Source of the DNA: [Enterobacter] lignolyticus SCF1
GTDB lineage: Bacteria; Pseudomonadota; Gammaproteobacteria; Enterobacterales; Enterobacteriaceae
Direction: 5' to 3'
Assembly (NCBI RefSeq): GCF_000164865.1
Contig: NC_014618.1
Span: forward strand, 806,001-870,000
DNA length: 64,000 nt
A model generated the notes under the pieces. The model worked only from the letters and a program-made list of their open reading frames with translations. It searched no databases and was not told the origin of the DNA. Position 1 is the stretch's first letter. The number at the start of each line of letters is the position of its first letter. Of the stretch, positions 1-8,100 are shown in pieces. A program made the position numbers and the translations under genes.

Positions 1-92
1 AAATTCATGCTTTCATCAACGGATGACCAGGCGATGATGGTGACCGCCAGAAAGAGGTAAAGGAAAAAAAGGCGAATAGCGTATTTCATCAT
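1..92 (-). CDS. Small membrane protein, DltX-like (partial, cut by window edge)
   Basis: Reading leftward, an open frame begins with two consecutive ATG codons (at 92 and 89) and overlaps the TGA stop of the dltD-like gene (89-91), so the two genes are translationally coupled. The visible 30 residues are a short basic start, one hydrophobic segment of about 18 residues, then SSVDESMN at the window edge. A one-helix protein beside dltD resembles DltX, the small protein of D-alanylation operons that ends in FIYNEF; the visible SMN-F/L end is compatible with this but does not prove it. The rest lies outside the window. It could instead be the start of a larger membrane protein. Confidence 0.5.
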   Translation of the reverse strand, partial: MMKYAIRLFFLYLFLAVTIIAWSSVDESMN

Positions 93-1225
93 TTAAAACT
101 CTCAGCGATAAAACGGTCCATGGGAACCCATGCCAGCTCCGTCGGGTGCAGGCGATCCCAGTTCCAGCCGTTCTGATAAGGCTGCGCATACATATCAAGA
201 TAAGGCACCTGATTTTCCTGCAGGATAGACCTGATTTGGTTATCCACCGGCCGGAACGTCTCTGTGTTTTTCAGCGCCCACGGATTAATGGGATCGATAA
301 TGGCCACGACCTGGACGTGATGCGCTTTCAGCAGCTGGATTGTCTGCTTAAAGACGCGAATTTGCAGCGGAACGATCGGGGTGTCGTCCCACACTTCCGG
401 CGTATCTCCGTCTTCATAAACGGACTTATCCATCCACAGCGTTGCGGCGCTTTGCTGGCGAGACTTGTTCAACTCGCGGGCGTGAGCCAGTTCCTGCCCC
501 CAGTCGGGGCTTGGGCTGGCGGCTGGCTGAGGGGGCCAGGGTTGCGCAGGCTGAGGGACAATATGCAGCATTGCCAGCCAGCCGTCTTTAATCATCGTGC
601 AGAAATTAGCAAATTGAAAACTTACTTCTTGCCAGATATTTTCCAGATGCCAGCCGTAGACGGCCATTTCGCCGAAGGATAAATGGCTGATGTCATCGGG
701 ATTAATATGGTGCAGGTAGTTGACCAGCAGAGGGCGAGCCTGCGCATCCTTCATCAGGGGGTTAAACACGGATGCCGGGAAATTGTCGGCAAAGATGGCC
801 GGTGGGACACCGTTGGAATAAAAGCTATCGGGCGCAAGCAGCAAAACCACCTTGCTATTTGCGTTAAGATCATTTTTAAAGCGTGAGAACAGTAAAAACT
901 GCGTGCTGTCATCAACAAAGCTATCACCATAGGCCACCACCGGCCGATGTAGCTGATTGTTAAAGTAATTATACACAGCGTAATGTTCATTTTCGGACGT
1001 AGCGACTTCCGACGCGCCGATGAAAAAAATCGCATTTCCCTGCAGGGCATGGGAAATCGTGGCTATTTTTTCCTTCTGTTCTTTCGGCGTACCTTCCATT
1101 GTTTTAATCAGCGGCTGGAATTTTAGCGCGGGCGTAAGGCTAGCTACCAGCGGAGGTATACAAAGGAACAAAACAGCCAGAACAGCCATCATCAGATGAA
1201 TGCAAAGAGTATTTTTAAGTTTCAT
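89..1225 (-). CDS. dltD: DltD-like envelope D-alanylation / O-acyl transfer protein
   Basis: A 378-residue protein with one N-terminal membrane anchor (about residues 10-30) and a periplasmic SGNH-like domain. Near Ser72 it has the nucleophile motif GASEVA, and near the C terminus the motif DRLHP (Asp357, His360), matching the Ser-Asp-His triad of DltD. In Gram-positives DltD acts at the membrane with DltB to move D-alanine onto teichoic acids; Gram-negative dlt/dra operons (Bordetella, Photorhabdus) are known to modify envelope glycans. It is the first gene of a leftward operon, since nothing lies upstream on this strand, and overlaps the next gene by 4 bases. The partner genes dltA, dltB and dltC are not in the window. 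The acceptor is unknown. Confidence 0.75.
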   Translation of the reverse strand: MKLKNTLCIHLMMAVLAVLFLCIPPLVASLTPALKFQPLIKTMEGTPKEQKEKIATISHALQGNAIFFIGASEVATSENEHYAVYNYFNNQLHRPVVAYGDSFVDDSTQFLLFSRFKNDLNANSKVVLLLAPDSFYSNGVPPAIFADNFPASVFNPLMKDAQARPLLVNYLHHINPDDISHLSFGEMAVYGWHLENIWQEVSFQFANFCTMIKDGWLAMLHIVPQPAQPWPPQPAASPSPDWGQELAHARELNKSRQQSAATLWMDKSVYEDGDTPEVWDDTPIVPLQIRVFKQTIQLLKAHHVQVVAIIDPINPWALKNTETFRPVDNQIRSILQENQVPYLDMYAQPYQNGWNWDRLHPTELAWVPMDRFIAESFK

Positions 1226-1592
1226 TATAAAAGTAAAAACATATGATCTGAATTCGTTTAAAAATTGTTTTTTTTATCTTCACAGCAAACGGGTTGATGT
1301 GTTTATCGACACTATATACCAGACGCTGCGTCGATGATGAGTGTTGCTGTGTAACGGTATGTACATGTCTGGTTGGCAAGCGCATTATGCAGGTCTGGCT
1401 GAGTGAGCTTTCAGTCAGTAACGGGATCGCGGCGGCCTCTTCAGGGCCCTCTTCACGAAGGCCCCTGAAAGCGAACGGTACCGTCAGGGGAGTTGTTACA
1501 AAAATCAGATATAATTGAGAGGTGGTAAATTCGCCTGCAATAACTGACTTTCATTCACAGGTTGCTCCATCATCCGACCAGGAGTGTACTCG
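1226..1592. promoter_or_regulatory. Divergent intergenic region between dltD and dosC
   Basis: This 367-base gap must hold the promoters of both divergent genes. It is AT-rich next to dltD, with a T-run around 1265-1275. A TATAAT hexamer lies at 1510-1515 upstream of dosC, without a good -35 box at normal spacing. GC-rich repeats at 1441-1490 could form alternative hairpins. A 74-codon frame at 1294-1518 has no ribosome-binding site or recognisable content, so I do not call a gene. Confidence 0.45.
1441..1490 (+). repeat. Three-segment competing inverted repeats upstream of dosC
   Basis: Segment A (tcagggcc, 1441-1448), segment B (ggcccctga, 1460-1468) and segment C (tcagggg, 1484-1490) are arranged so that B can pair with A or with C but not both. 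This is the geometry of an attenuator or a dyad operator. The nearest -10-like hexamer lies downstream of it, so whether the segment is transcribed is unknown. Confidence 0.4.
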
Positions 1593-2975
1593 ATGGAAAT
1601 GTATCTCAGTAATATGACAGATGAGTGGACTAATTTAGTTGAAAATACCGCTCCCCGGATCCGCTCCCTGGCTTCAGAAATATCAAGACTTCATGCCCAC
1701 AATCTCAGTATCGAGTTTTACAACACGGTACTTACCGATCCTCACGCCGAAGAGTTCCTGAGCAACGAGCAGGTCGAGCGCCAGTTAAAAGCGGCTCTGG
1801 CACGGTGGATAACCGACGTACTCTCTGGCAAAACCGAAGACGTTAACCGGTTGGTTGCGCTACAGCAGACCGTTGCAAATGTACATGCACGTATTGGGAT
1901 TCCGGTTGAGCTGGTTGAAATGGGCTTTCGGGTACTTAAAAAGCTGTTTAGCCAGGTGATCATAGACAGTGAATGTGACCCTTCGGATAAACTGCAGGTC
2001 TATCATTACGTTATGAACAGTATCGATCTGTCCATGGAGGTCATGTCCCGGGCTTTTTCCTTCAGCGAAAGCAGTACCACAAAGGAAGATGAAAATTACC
2101 GCATATTCTCATTGCTGGAAAATGCGGAAGAGGAAAAAGAGCGTCAGACGGCAGCCCTTTTAACGTGGGAGAGGGAGGTTGTTTATAAGGTTATGCTGGA
2201 TGTCGGACCTGAACGCAGCTTGCCGTTGAACCAGTCTGACTTTGGCCTCTGGTTTAACCATAAAGGCCGCCATTATTTCAGTGGTTTTGCCGAAGTTGGC
2301 CTCATTTCCAGGTTAATTCAGGAACTTGACGGTTTTTTCAGCCATACCCGCGACACAGCGAAAGCATTCAGCGACAAAAAGCAGCGTGGCAATTTTTTGC
2401 TTAAGGTAAGAAATACCGTTTCGCAAATAATGACGTTATTACGCGAGCTGTTTGAAGAGGTCGCCCGCCAGGAGGTTGGGATCGATGTCCTGACGAAGCT
2501 CCTTAACCGCCGGTTCCTGCCGCCGATTTTTAAACGGGAAGTGGCCTATGCCAGCCGTACCGGCACCCCTCTGTCGATACTGGTGATTGATGTTGATAAA
2601 TTCAAAGGCATCAATGACACATGGGGGCACCATACCGGTGATGACGTCCTGCGCAGAATCTCTCAGGTATTTTACGATAACGTCAGAAGCAGCGACTACG
2701 TTTTCCGCTATGGCGGCGATGAGTTTATTGTCATGTTGACGGAAGCCTCAGGGAGCGAAACGCTCCAGCTTGCTGAGCGTATACGCCGGCGCGTTGAGAA
2801 AATCAAAATGCAATCCCCGACGGGTGACGCCATCCCGCTTTCCCTTTCCATTGGGGCGGCCATGTTCTCCGGACATCCAGACTATGAGCATCTGATTCGA
2901 AATGCCGATGAAGCGCTCTACATTGCCAAAAAGCGTGGGCGAAACTGCGTCGAACTGTGGAAACCGACCGCATAA
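1593..2975 (+). CDS. dosC: Globin-coupled oxygen-sensing diguanylate cyclase DosC
   Basis: DosC makes cyclic di-GMP from two GTP under control of a haem globin domain. The protein is 460 residues, the E. coli length, when started at the ATG at 1593. A GTG at 1584 would add three residues, but GGAG at 1581-1584 is correctly spaced for the ATG. The N-terminal globin domain keeps proximal haem ligand His98 and distal-pocket Tyr43 and Leu65. A middle helical linker follows. The C-terminal GGDEF domain has an intact GGDEF signature preceded by an RxxD inhibitory site (RSSD), so it should be active and product-inhibited. It lies directly upstream of its antagonist dosP, separated by 157 bases. Confidence 0.95.
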   Translation: MEMYLSNMTDEWTNLVENTAPRIRSLASEISRLHAHNLSIEFYNTVLTDPHAEEFLSNEQVERQLKAALARWITDVLSGKTEDVNRLVALQQTVANVHARIGIPVELVEMGFRVLKKLFSQVIIDSECDPSDKLQVYHYVMNSIDLSMEVMSRAFSFSESSTTKEDENYRIFSLLENAEEEKERQTAALLTWEREVVYKVMLDVGPERSLPLNQSDFGLWFNHKGRHYFSGFAEVGLISRLIQELDGFFSHTRDTAKAFSDKKQRGNFLLKVRNTVSQIMTLLRELFEEVARQEVGIDVLTKLLNRRFLPPIFKREVAYASRTGTPLSILVIDVDKFKGINDTWGHHTGDDVLRRISQVFYDNVRSSDYVFRYGGDEFIVMLTEASGSETLQLAERIRRRVEKIKMQSPTGDAIPLSLSIGAAMFSGHPDYEHLIRNADEALYIAKKRGRNCVELWKPTA

Positions 2976-3104
2976 GCCGACAGCGGGCCCGGTCGTGTCG
3001 TGAGGTGTTATCAAAGAACTAATGCCATACTGTTCGTAGCAGATTTCTGCGTCTTTGCGTACCCGTCTGGCAACAGGGCAGATAAATAGCGGGAGGATGG
3101 ATCG

Positions 3105-3143
3105 ATGCTGAAACAATCCGGGATATCGCGCCATGCCGACTAA
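3105..3143 (+). CDS. Possible 12-residue leader peptide overlapping the dosP start
   Basis: An ATG at 3105 sits 8 bases after a strong ribosome-binding site (gggagg, 3091-3096) and encodes MLKQSGISRHAD before a TAA at 3141-3143. The frame overlaps the dosP ATG (3133) in another register, and dosP itself has no convincing ribosome-binding site. Ribosomes finishing the short frame could therefore reinitiate at dosP. The overlap is read directly; coupling is inferred. Confidence 0.4.
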   Translation: MLKQSGISRHAD

Positions 3144-5541
3144 AAAGATCCGCGCGGCGGCAGAGGTCCATCACAACGATACGCTCCTTTCTGCGCTTGA
3201 ACAGAATATTCTGGGGGTCATCCTCATTGATGAGCTGGACAAGATTATTTTTTTCAACAGCGCAGCGGAAGAGCTCTGGGGTTACCGCCGCGATGAGGTC
3301 CTCGGTCAGAACGTGTCGGTGCTTGTCCCGTCGTCTTTACGTACTGCCCATCCGCAGTATATTCAGCATAACCGGGAAGGCGGTCAGTCGCGGGTAGAGG
3401 GGATGAGCCGGGAGCTCCTGCTGGAGCGCAAAGACGGTAGCGGCCTCTGGACCCGCTTTGCCCTGTCCCGGTTCAGCGCATCGGGAAAAACGGGCTATCT
3501 CGCGCTGGTTCGTGATGCCAGCCAGGAGGTCATTCAGCGCGAGCAGTCGCGCCTGCTGCTGCTGGCGGTCGATCATCTCACCAAACCGGTCGTGGTGATG
3601 GATCCCGAGTTCCACATCGTGCAGTTCAATCGTGCATTTGCGGGGCTGTCGGGACTCAGCGGGCACGACGTCATGGGGAAACGTCTGGACGAAGCCTTGA
3701 CGATCCCCGCATCCTGGACCCGCGAGCAGCAAAAATTACAGAAATTGCTGCACAACAACGTCAGATCCAGAGAGGAGTTCCAGGCTGTTGATGGCTCAGG
3801 CGAAGCGGTCTGGCTCAACGCGTCGCTCAACCCCATTTTTGATAAGGATAATCAGGTTCAGAATCTGGTCGTGACCTTTTACGATGTTACGGAAGAGCGA
3901 AAAATCCGCGATTTTGAAAGTACTCTGCTCTCTGCTATCTGCAACTATCACCCGTTTGACGAACTGTGTGACATTCTCTGTCAGAGCATCGTCAGCGTTA
4001 TTGGCGGTTCTCAGGTCGCGTTTGAGCTGATGTCTCCGCACAGGGTGTTTATCGCGGGGGAGGCGCCGCCTCTGCCGGGGACGAAGCATACGGTAACCAT
4101 CCCGCTACCAGACAAGCAGCCTGGCGCCGTACTGACGGTGCATACGCCGGCCGGGCTCGGGGGCGCGGTGCTTACCGAACGCATGATTTCTATCAGCCAG
4201 TATATGGCTACTCTGCTTCTTGCCCAGGAGCACAGCCGTCAACAAATTGACAGCCTGATTAAATTTGACCGACTGACGGGGCTGCCAAATCGTAATCATA
4301 TGCACCATTTCCTGGATCAGCTTATTCTCAACGGGGAAGGCGCTGCACCGGTTATCTTTTTGATGTCGATTGACCATTTTCAGGATGTGATTGACAGCCA
4401 CGGCTATGCGGTTGCCGATCAGGTTCTGGTGACGGTCGCCAACCGCCTGAGCGGTATTTTAAGACCCGGCCAGTACCTCTGCAGGACCGAAGGGGCTGAG
4501 TTTGTTCTTATCGACCAGGAAAGCGACCTCAGCAATATGACCCGGGTTTCGGAAGCGCTGGAACATCTCATCAGCGCGTCGTTTCAGATAGACGGTCTGT
4601 CCTTCTTTCTGACGCTAAGCATCGGTATCAGCCATGAAGCGGGCAGGAGCCAGGACTGGTTACTTTCAACGGCGCATCGCGCGATGGAGCTCGTCCGCAA
4701 AACCGGCGGGAATAACCGCGAGTTTTTCAGCCCGGAGCTAAGTAAGGCGGTGAATGAACGTTTGCTGCTGGGAGCGGCTCTGAAACGTGCCGTATCAGAT
4801 AGTCATCTGCGGCTGGTATATCAGCCGCAAATTTATGCCAATACCGGCGCACTGTATGGTTGTGAAGCCCTGATCCGCTGGAACGACCCGGAGCACGGCG
4901 AAGTCCCGCCATCGCGGTTTATTCCGCTGGCTGAAGAAACCGGCGAATATGAAGAGATTGGCCTCTGGGTAATACGCGAAGCCTGCCGACAGCTGGCGGA
5001 ATGGCGGGCGCTCAGGATCGATATTCCGGTGATTTCCGTCAACCTGTCGGCAAGACACTTTCAAAACCGCCGGTTTCCGGACCAGGTGCTGAGCGTCATG
5101 AAGGAGTTTGGCATACCGGGCGAACAGCTGATGCTGGAAATTACCGAGAGCATGATGCTGACAGATGACGAAGAGGTGCTCCGGCGCATTCAGATTTTAC
5201 GCAATGCGGGGCTGGGGCTGTCAATTGATGATTTTGGCACCGGATTTTCCGGACTTTCCCGTCTGGCGAGATTTCCTGTCACGGAAATTAAAATAGACAA
5301 GAGTTTTGTTAGCGGATATCCGGAGGATAACAGGCAGCGCTCCCTGCTCGAAGCGATTATCGGTATTGGACAAAGCTTCAGCCTGAACGTGATTGCGGAA
5401 GGTGTGGAAACCAGTGAACAATTTCAGCTTCTCCGGGAGCTCGGCTGTCCGGTGATTCAGGGATATTATTATTCCAGACCCATACCCGCCAGCGAGATAC
5501 CGGGCTGGTACAGACGAGTCTCCCATCTGCCGGGGAATTAG
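3133..5541 (+). CDS. dosP: Haem-PAS oxygen-sensing cyclic-di-GMP phosphodiesterase DosP
   Basis: DosP hydrolyses cyclic di-GMP to linear pGpG and is stimulated by oxygen binding to its haem. The 802 residues hold a first PAS domain with haem ligand His73 and distal Met91 and Arg93 (equivalent to E. coli His77, Met95, Arg97), a second PAS, a GAF-like linker, a GGDEF domain whose signature is degenerate (EGAEF, so not a cyclase) and a C-terminal EAL domain with the motifs GCEALIRW, NLSA, EITES and DDFGTG intact. With dosC it forms an opposing enzyme pair, so oxygen sets local cyclic-di-GMP. The start used lacks its own strong ribosome-binding site, and a short upstream frame may drive its translation. 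Confidence 0.95.
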   Translation: MPTKKIRAAAEVHHNDTLLSALEQNILGVILIDELDKIIFFNSAAEELWGYRRDEVLGQNVSVLVPSSLRTAHPQYIQHNREGGQSRVEGMSRELLLERKDGSGLWTRFALSRFSASGKTGYLALVRDASQEVIQREQSRLLLLAVDHLTKPVVVMDPEFHIVQFNRAFAGLSGLSGHDVMGKRLDEALTIPASWTREQQKLQKLLHNNVRSREEFQAVDGSGEAVWLNASLNPIFDKDNQVQNLVVTFYDVTEERKIRDFESTLLSAICNYHPFDELCDILCQSIVSVIGGSQVAFELMSPHRVFIAGEAPPLPGTKHTVTIPLPDKQPGAVLTVHTPAGLGGAVLTERMISISQYMATLLLAQEHSRQQIDSLIKFDRLTGLPNRNHMHHFLDQLILNGEGAAPVIFLMSIDHFQDVIDSHGYAVADQVLVTVANRLSGILRPGQYLCRTEGAEFVLIDQESDLSNMTRVSEALEHLISASFQIDGLSFFLTLSIGISHEAGRSQDWLLSTAHRAMELVRKTGGNNREFFSPELSKAVNERLLLGAALKRAVSDSHLRLVYQPQIYANTGALYGCEALIRWNDPEHGEVPPSRFIPLAEETGEYEEIGLWVIREACRQLAEWRALRIDIPVISVNLSARHFQNRRFPDQVLSVMKEFGIPGEQLMLEITESMMLTDDEEVLRRIQILRNAGLGLSIDDFGTGFSGLSRLARFPVTEIKIDKSFVSGYPEDNRQRSLLEAIIGIGQSFSLNVIAEGVETSEQFQLLRELGCPVIQGYYYSRPIPASEIPGWYRRVSHLPGN

Positions 5542-5593
5542 CGTAACCATCTCGGGAACGTTGCGCCGTTTTATCCGGTGCTCAGGCAGACCT

Positions 5594-6526
5594 TCACCGC
5601 CCTGAACTGCATTCTGTTGCCAGCGTTTGTAGTTTCGCCTTCAGCCAGCGAGTCGCACCTCGCTTGCCGCTGCGTTTATGCGAATAAATCTTCACTTCAA
5701 ACGCGGGTATCGCAAACGGTAGGGCAAAAATCTTTATCTTGGTTGCCGGAATCAGCTTCTCGGCGGCAAAACGGGGGATCGCCATCAGCAGGTCGCTTTC
5801 GGCGACAATAAACGGCGCGCTGAGCATGGACGGTGTTTTGATCGCGATTTGCCGCGTATAGCCCATCTGCTCAAGCTGTATATCCAGAACGCCTTGCTTC
5901 TCGTTCCAGGGCGTCACCACCAGGTGGCGGGCGGCGAGATAATCCTTCAGCGTCAGCTGTGTTCGGTCTGTATTGCTGATAACGACATATTCATCCTCGA
6001 ACCAGCCGATCTCTTCCAGTTCCGGATGCCGGATATCATCCGGTGTACTGAATCCCAGCGCCAGATCGACTTCGCCCGCCAGCAATTCCGTCAGCGCCGG
6101 GTTGTGCGGCAAATAGCGTAACTCAAAGCGCAAGCCGGGGGCTTCGTACTGTAGCTTGTGCATCAGGGCAGGGAAAATGCAAAACGCGGTGAAATCCGTA
6201 ATCGCAATCTGCAAATGCTCCGTACTGCTGGCGGCTTCAAATTCCGGCTGCGGAGTCAGCTCCTGCTCGAGACGATTCAGTACCGAAGCAACAGACGGCG
6301 CGAGCTGTGTGGCATACACGCTGGGGCACATGCGGTGGCCTTCCCGGTAAAACAGCGGGTCATTGAGCGTGATGCGTAACCGCGACAGCGCATGGCTTAG
6401 CGCCGATGTGCTCATCGCCAGCTCATCCGCCGCCAGGCGAACGGAGCGGTGGCGGTAAATAGCGTCAAAAACGGGCAGAAGGTTTAAATCAAGACGCCTC
6501 AAAGATGGATGCATGATATTCATCAT
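5594..6526 (-). CDS. LysR-family transcriptional regulator, target unknown
   Basis: A 310-residue LysR-type regulator. The N-terminal winged helix-turn-helix begins around RRLDLNLLPVFDAIYRHRSV, and the rest is a LysR substrate-binding domain of the NodD/LeuO/PnbR-like class (internal motifs TPWNEKQG and FALPFAIP). Three in-frame ATGs (6526, 6523, 6514) are possible starts. It is divergent from the GNAT gene at 6618, with a 91-base shared promoter region, so that acetyltransferase is its likeliest target, as is usual for LysR regulators. It ends tail-to-tail with dosP. I do not recognise a named orthologue, and no inducer can be deduced. Confidence 0.85.
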   Translation of the reverse strand: MMNIMHPSLRRLDLNLLPVFDAIYRHRSVRLAADELAMSTSALSHALSRLRITLNDPLFYREGHRMCPSVYATQLAPSVASVLNRLEQELTPQPEFEAASSTEHLQIAITDFTAFCIFPALMHKLQYEAPGLRFELRYLPHNPALTELLAGEVDLALGFSTPDDIRHPELEEIGWFEDEYVVISNTDRTQLTLKDYLAARHLVVTPWNEKQGVLDIQLEQMGYTRQIAIKTPSMLSAPFIVAESDLLMAIPRFAAEKLIPATKIKIFALPFAIPAFEVKIYSHKRSGKRGATRWLKAKLQTLATECSSGR

Positions 6527-6617
6527 TCAGTGATTTCATTGCACTTAATTCTTCTGACGATACCTCTTATGCTGAGTGCTATCAATGTCGATTCAGTGCA
6601 GAGAAACAGGAAAACCC

Positions 6618-7094
6618 ATGAACGTGATAATTCGCCCGGCTCGTCCGGAAGATGCAACGGCAATTTACGATATGATTTATGAGCTGGCCGTGTATGAAAA
6701 AGCGCCGGAGGAAGTGGTCACCACGCCGGATGAGATCCGGGAAACGCTTTTTGGCGCAGGCAGTAAAACCGAAGCGCTGATCTGCGAGATGGACGGTAAA
6801 ACCGTCGGGTATGCCGTTTTCTTCACCAGCTACTCCACATGGCTTGGCCGCAACGGCATCTATATGGAAGATCTGTACATTTCCCCTGAGTATCGCGGCA
6901 AGGGCGCGGGGAGGGCGATGCTGAAAAATATCGCGCAATGCGCAGTGAAGCGCCAGTGCGGCCGTCTTGAGTGGAGTGTGCTGGACTGGAATCAGCCCGC
7001 CATTGATTTTTACCTGAGCATCGGCGCGCTACCGCAATCTGAATGGGTTCGCTATCGCCTGGATGGTGAAGCCCTGCTGAAATTTGCCGAATAA
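6618..7094 (+). CDS. GNAT-family N-acetyltransferase, diamine/SSAT-like
   Basis: The ATG at 6618, preceded by acagg, gives 158 residues. The protein has the GNAT fold: N-terminal IRPARPEDA, beta-4 MEDLYISPEYRGKGAGRAML with the acetyl-CoA pyrophosphate loop (R/Q-x-x-G-x-G/A) and the C-terminal WNQPAIDFY motif. This pattern is typical of the diamine or spermidine/spermine N1-acetyltransferase group, which transfers acetyl from acetyl-CoA to a primary amine. The substrate here is not certain; amino acids or aminoglycoside-like amines are alternatives. It is divergently paired with a LysR regulator. Confidence 0.85.
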   Translation: MNVIIRPARPEDATAIYDMIYELAVYEKAPEEVVTTPDEIRETLFGAGSKTEALICEMDGKTVGYAVFFTSYSTWLGRNGIYMEDLYISPEYRGKGAGRAMLKNIAQCAVKRQCGRLEWSVLDWNQPAIDFYLSIGALPQSEWVRYRLDGEALLKFAE

Positions 7095-7494
7095 AAAAGC
7101 GCGTCTTGCGGTTTGAACCGGGAGCGGCCTGAAATAACAACGCTGAGGCGGGTGGCAGGGTTGGTACTAAGTCTGGTCGCTCCTGGTATTATGCAGCATC
7201 GCGAAAGTTCGGCGTGGTAAAATCGTATTATTGCCAAAAATATTTTATTGTAGAAAATTCCTGGCGCTATGGTAAATACTCTCTATTAGACCGGGTTGTT
7301 TACAATAAATAGCGGGTGTAACGCGGATGTGTTTTAAGACTTTATTTAATTGCGCGATCCGTAGATATAAATCAGTTGACGCATTCATAAAATATTAACA
7401 GTTAATATATTGTGTTAATGATAATTTGAGGTGGTTGTCACCTGGAGCAAGAGTGGCATCGTATTATGTTCGTTAATTACCTCAGGAGCGTTAA
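7095..7494. promoter_or_regulatory. AT-rich intergenic region upstream of the DUF5339 gene
   Basis: No credible gene lies in these 400 bases. Positions 7220-7460 are markedly AT-rich compared with the flanks, as expected for a nucleoid-protein-bound promoter region. The only clear element is the ribosome-binding site caggagcg just before the ATG at 7495. Confidence 0.4.
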
Positions 7495-7779
7495 ATGAAA
7501 AAATTAATTATTGCTTTATTTCTTTTTCCCTTCGCATTTACCTCTTTTGCCGCAGAAATGAGCCCATCCTGCCAGCAGTACTTTAAGGCCATTGATGACT
7601 ACCTGGAAATGGCGGGTAAAAATGAAGCAATGAAGGCGCAACTGGATACAATGAAAGGACAATACGAGCAGGGTAAGCAGCAGATGGTCTCGCTGCCTGC
7701 TGAATCTCAGGAACAGGCCTGTAAACCTGCGCTGGCCTCCATTGAGCAGGCAATGACCCAACTGAAGTCAATGCAGTAA
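7495..7779 (+). CDS. Small periplasmic DUF5339-family protein
   Basis: A 94-residue protein with a clear Sec signal peptide (MKKLIIALF...TSFAA, cleavage after about residue 19-20). The mature part is a helical, Gln/Met-rich domain of about 74 residues with two cysteines (Cys26 and Cys76) that probably form a disulfide after export. The pattern matches the DUF5339 family, whose function is unknown. It has a good ribosome-binding site, its own terminator at 7818-7845 and no operon partner. It stands between the GNAT gene and the 3' side of tRNA-Phe, in likely accessory DNA. Confidence 0.8.
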   Translation: MKKLIIALFLFPFAFTSFAAEMSPSCQQYFKAIDDYLEMAGKNEAMKAQLDTMKGQYEQGKQQMVSLPAESQEQACKPALASIEQAMTQLKSMQ

Positions 7780-7817
7780 TCCTGTTTATACACAACAGTC
7801 CCCGGCAAAGACCTTGT

Positions 7818-7845
7818 AAAAGAGAACTCTCAACGTTCTCTTTTT
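7818..7845 (+). terminator. Rho-independent terminator of the DUF5339 gene
   Basis: The stem agagaac/gttctct with a 7-base loop is followed by ttttt, 38 bases after the stop codon. Confidence 0.85.
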
Positions 7846-7974
7846 CGCGTTTCCGCTGGTCTTATCCGGTGAACCGTCTTGAGGTATACCCGTCCACGGG
7901 AGTGGATGTAGGCAGAATCTGATGGCGTTAAGTCGAATGGGGGACTGTGCTGATTTTATGCGGAAAAGCCAAAG

Positions 7975-8000
7975 CAAAAACGGACCTCCGTGGAGGTCCG
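7975..8000 (-). terminator. Terminator of tRNA-Phe
   Basis: A perfect 9-bp stem (cggacctcc/ggaggtccg, 7981-8000) is followed on the minus strand by TTTTTG, 15 bases after the end of the tRNA gene. Confidence 0.9.
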
Positions 8001-8014
8001 TTAATATGAATTAG

Positions 8015-8090
8015 TGGTGCCCGGACTCGGAATCGAACCAAGGACACGGGGATTTTCAATCCCCTGCTCTACCGACTGAGCTATCCGGGC
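8015..8090 (-). tRNA. pheV: tRNA-Phe (anticodon GAA)
   Basis: The minus strand reads a complete 76-nt cloverleaf: acceptor GCCCGGA/TCCGGGC with encoded CCA, D-loop AGCTCAGTCGGTAGAGC, anticodon loop TTGAAAA with anticodon GAA, and T-arm GGTTCGATTCC. Its place beside yqgA and speC matches E. coli pheV. Phenylalanine tRNA genes of this type are a common target of integrative elements, which enter at the 3' end (left of 8015). No integrase gene or obvious repeated 3' end is visible within the window. Confidence 0.97.
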
Positions 8091-8100
8091 AACGGGGCGC

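Noticed and set aside
1294..1518. A 74-codon frame between dltD and dosC
   Set aside because: No ribosome-binding site, no recognisable features, and it covers the expected promoter region.
7981..8000. The palindrome beside tRNA-Phe as an attachment site
   Set aside because: It is a perfect stem followed by a T-run, so it is the tRNA terminator.
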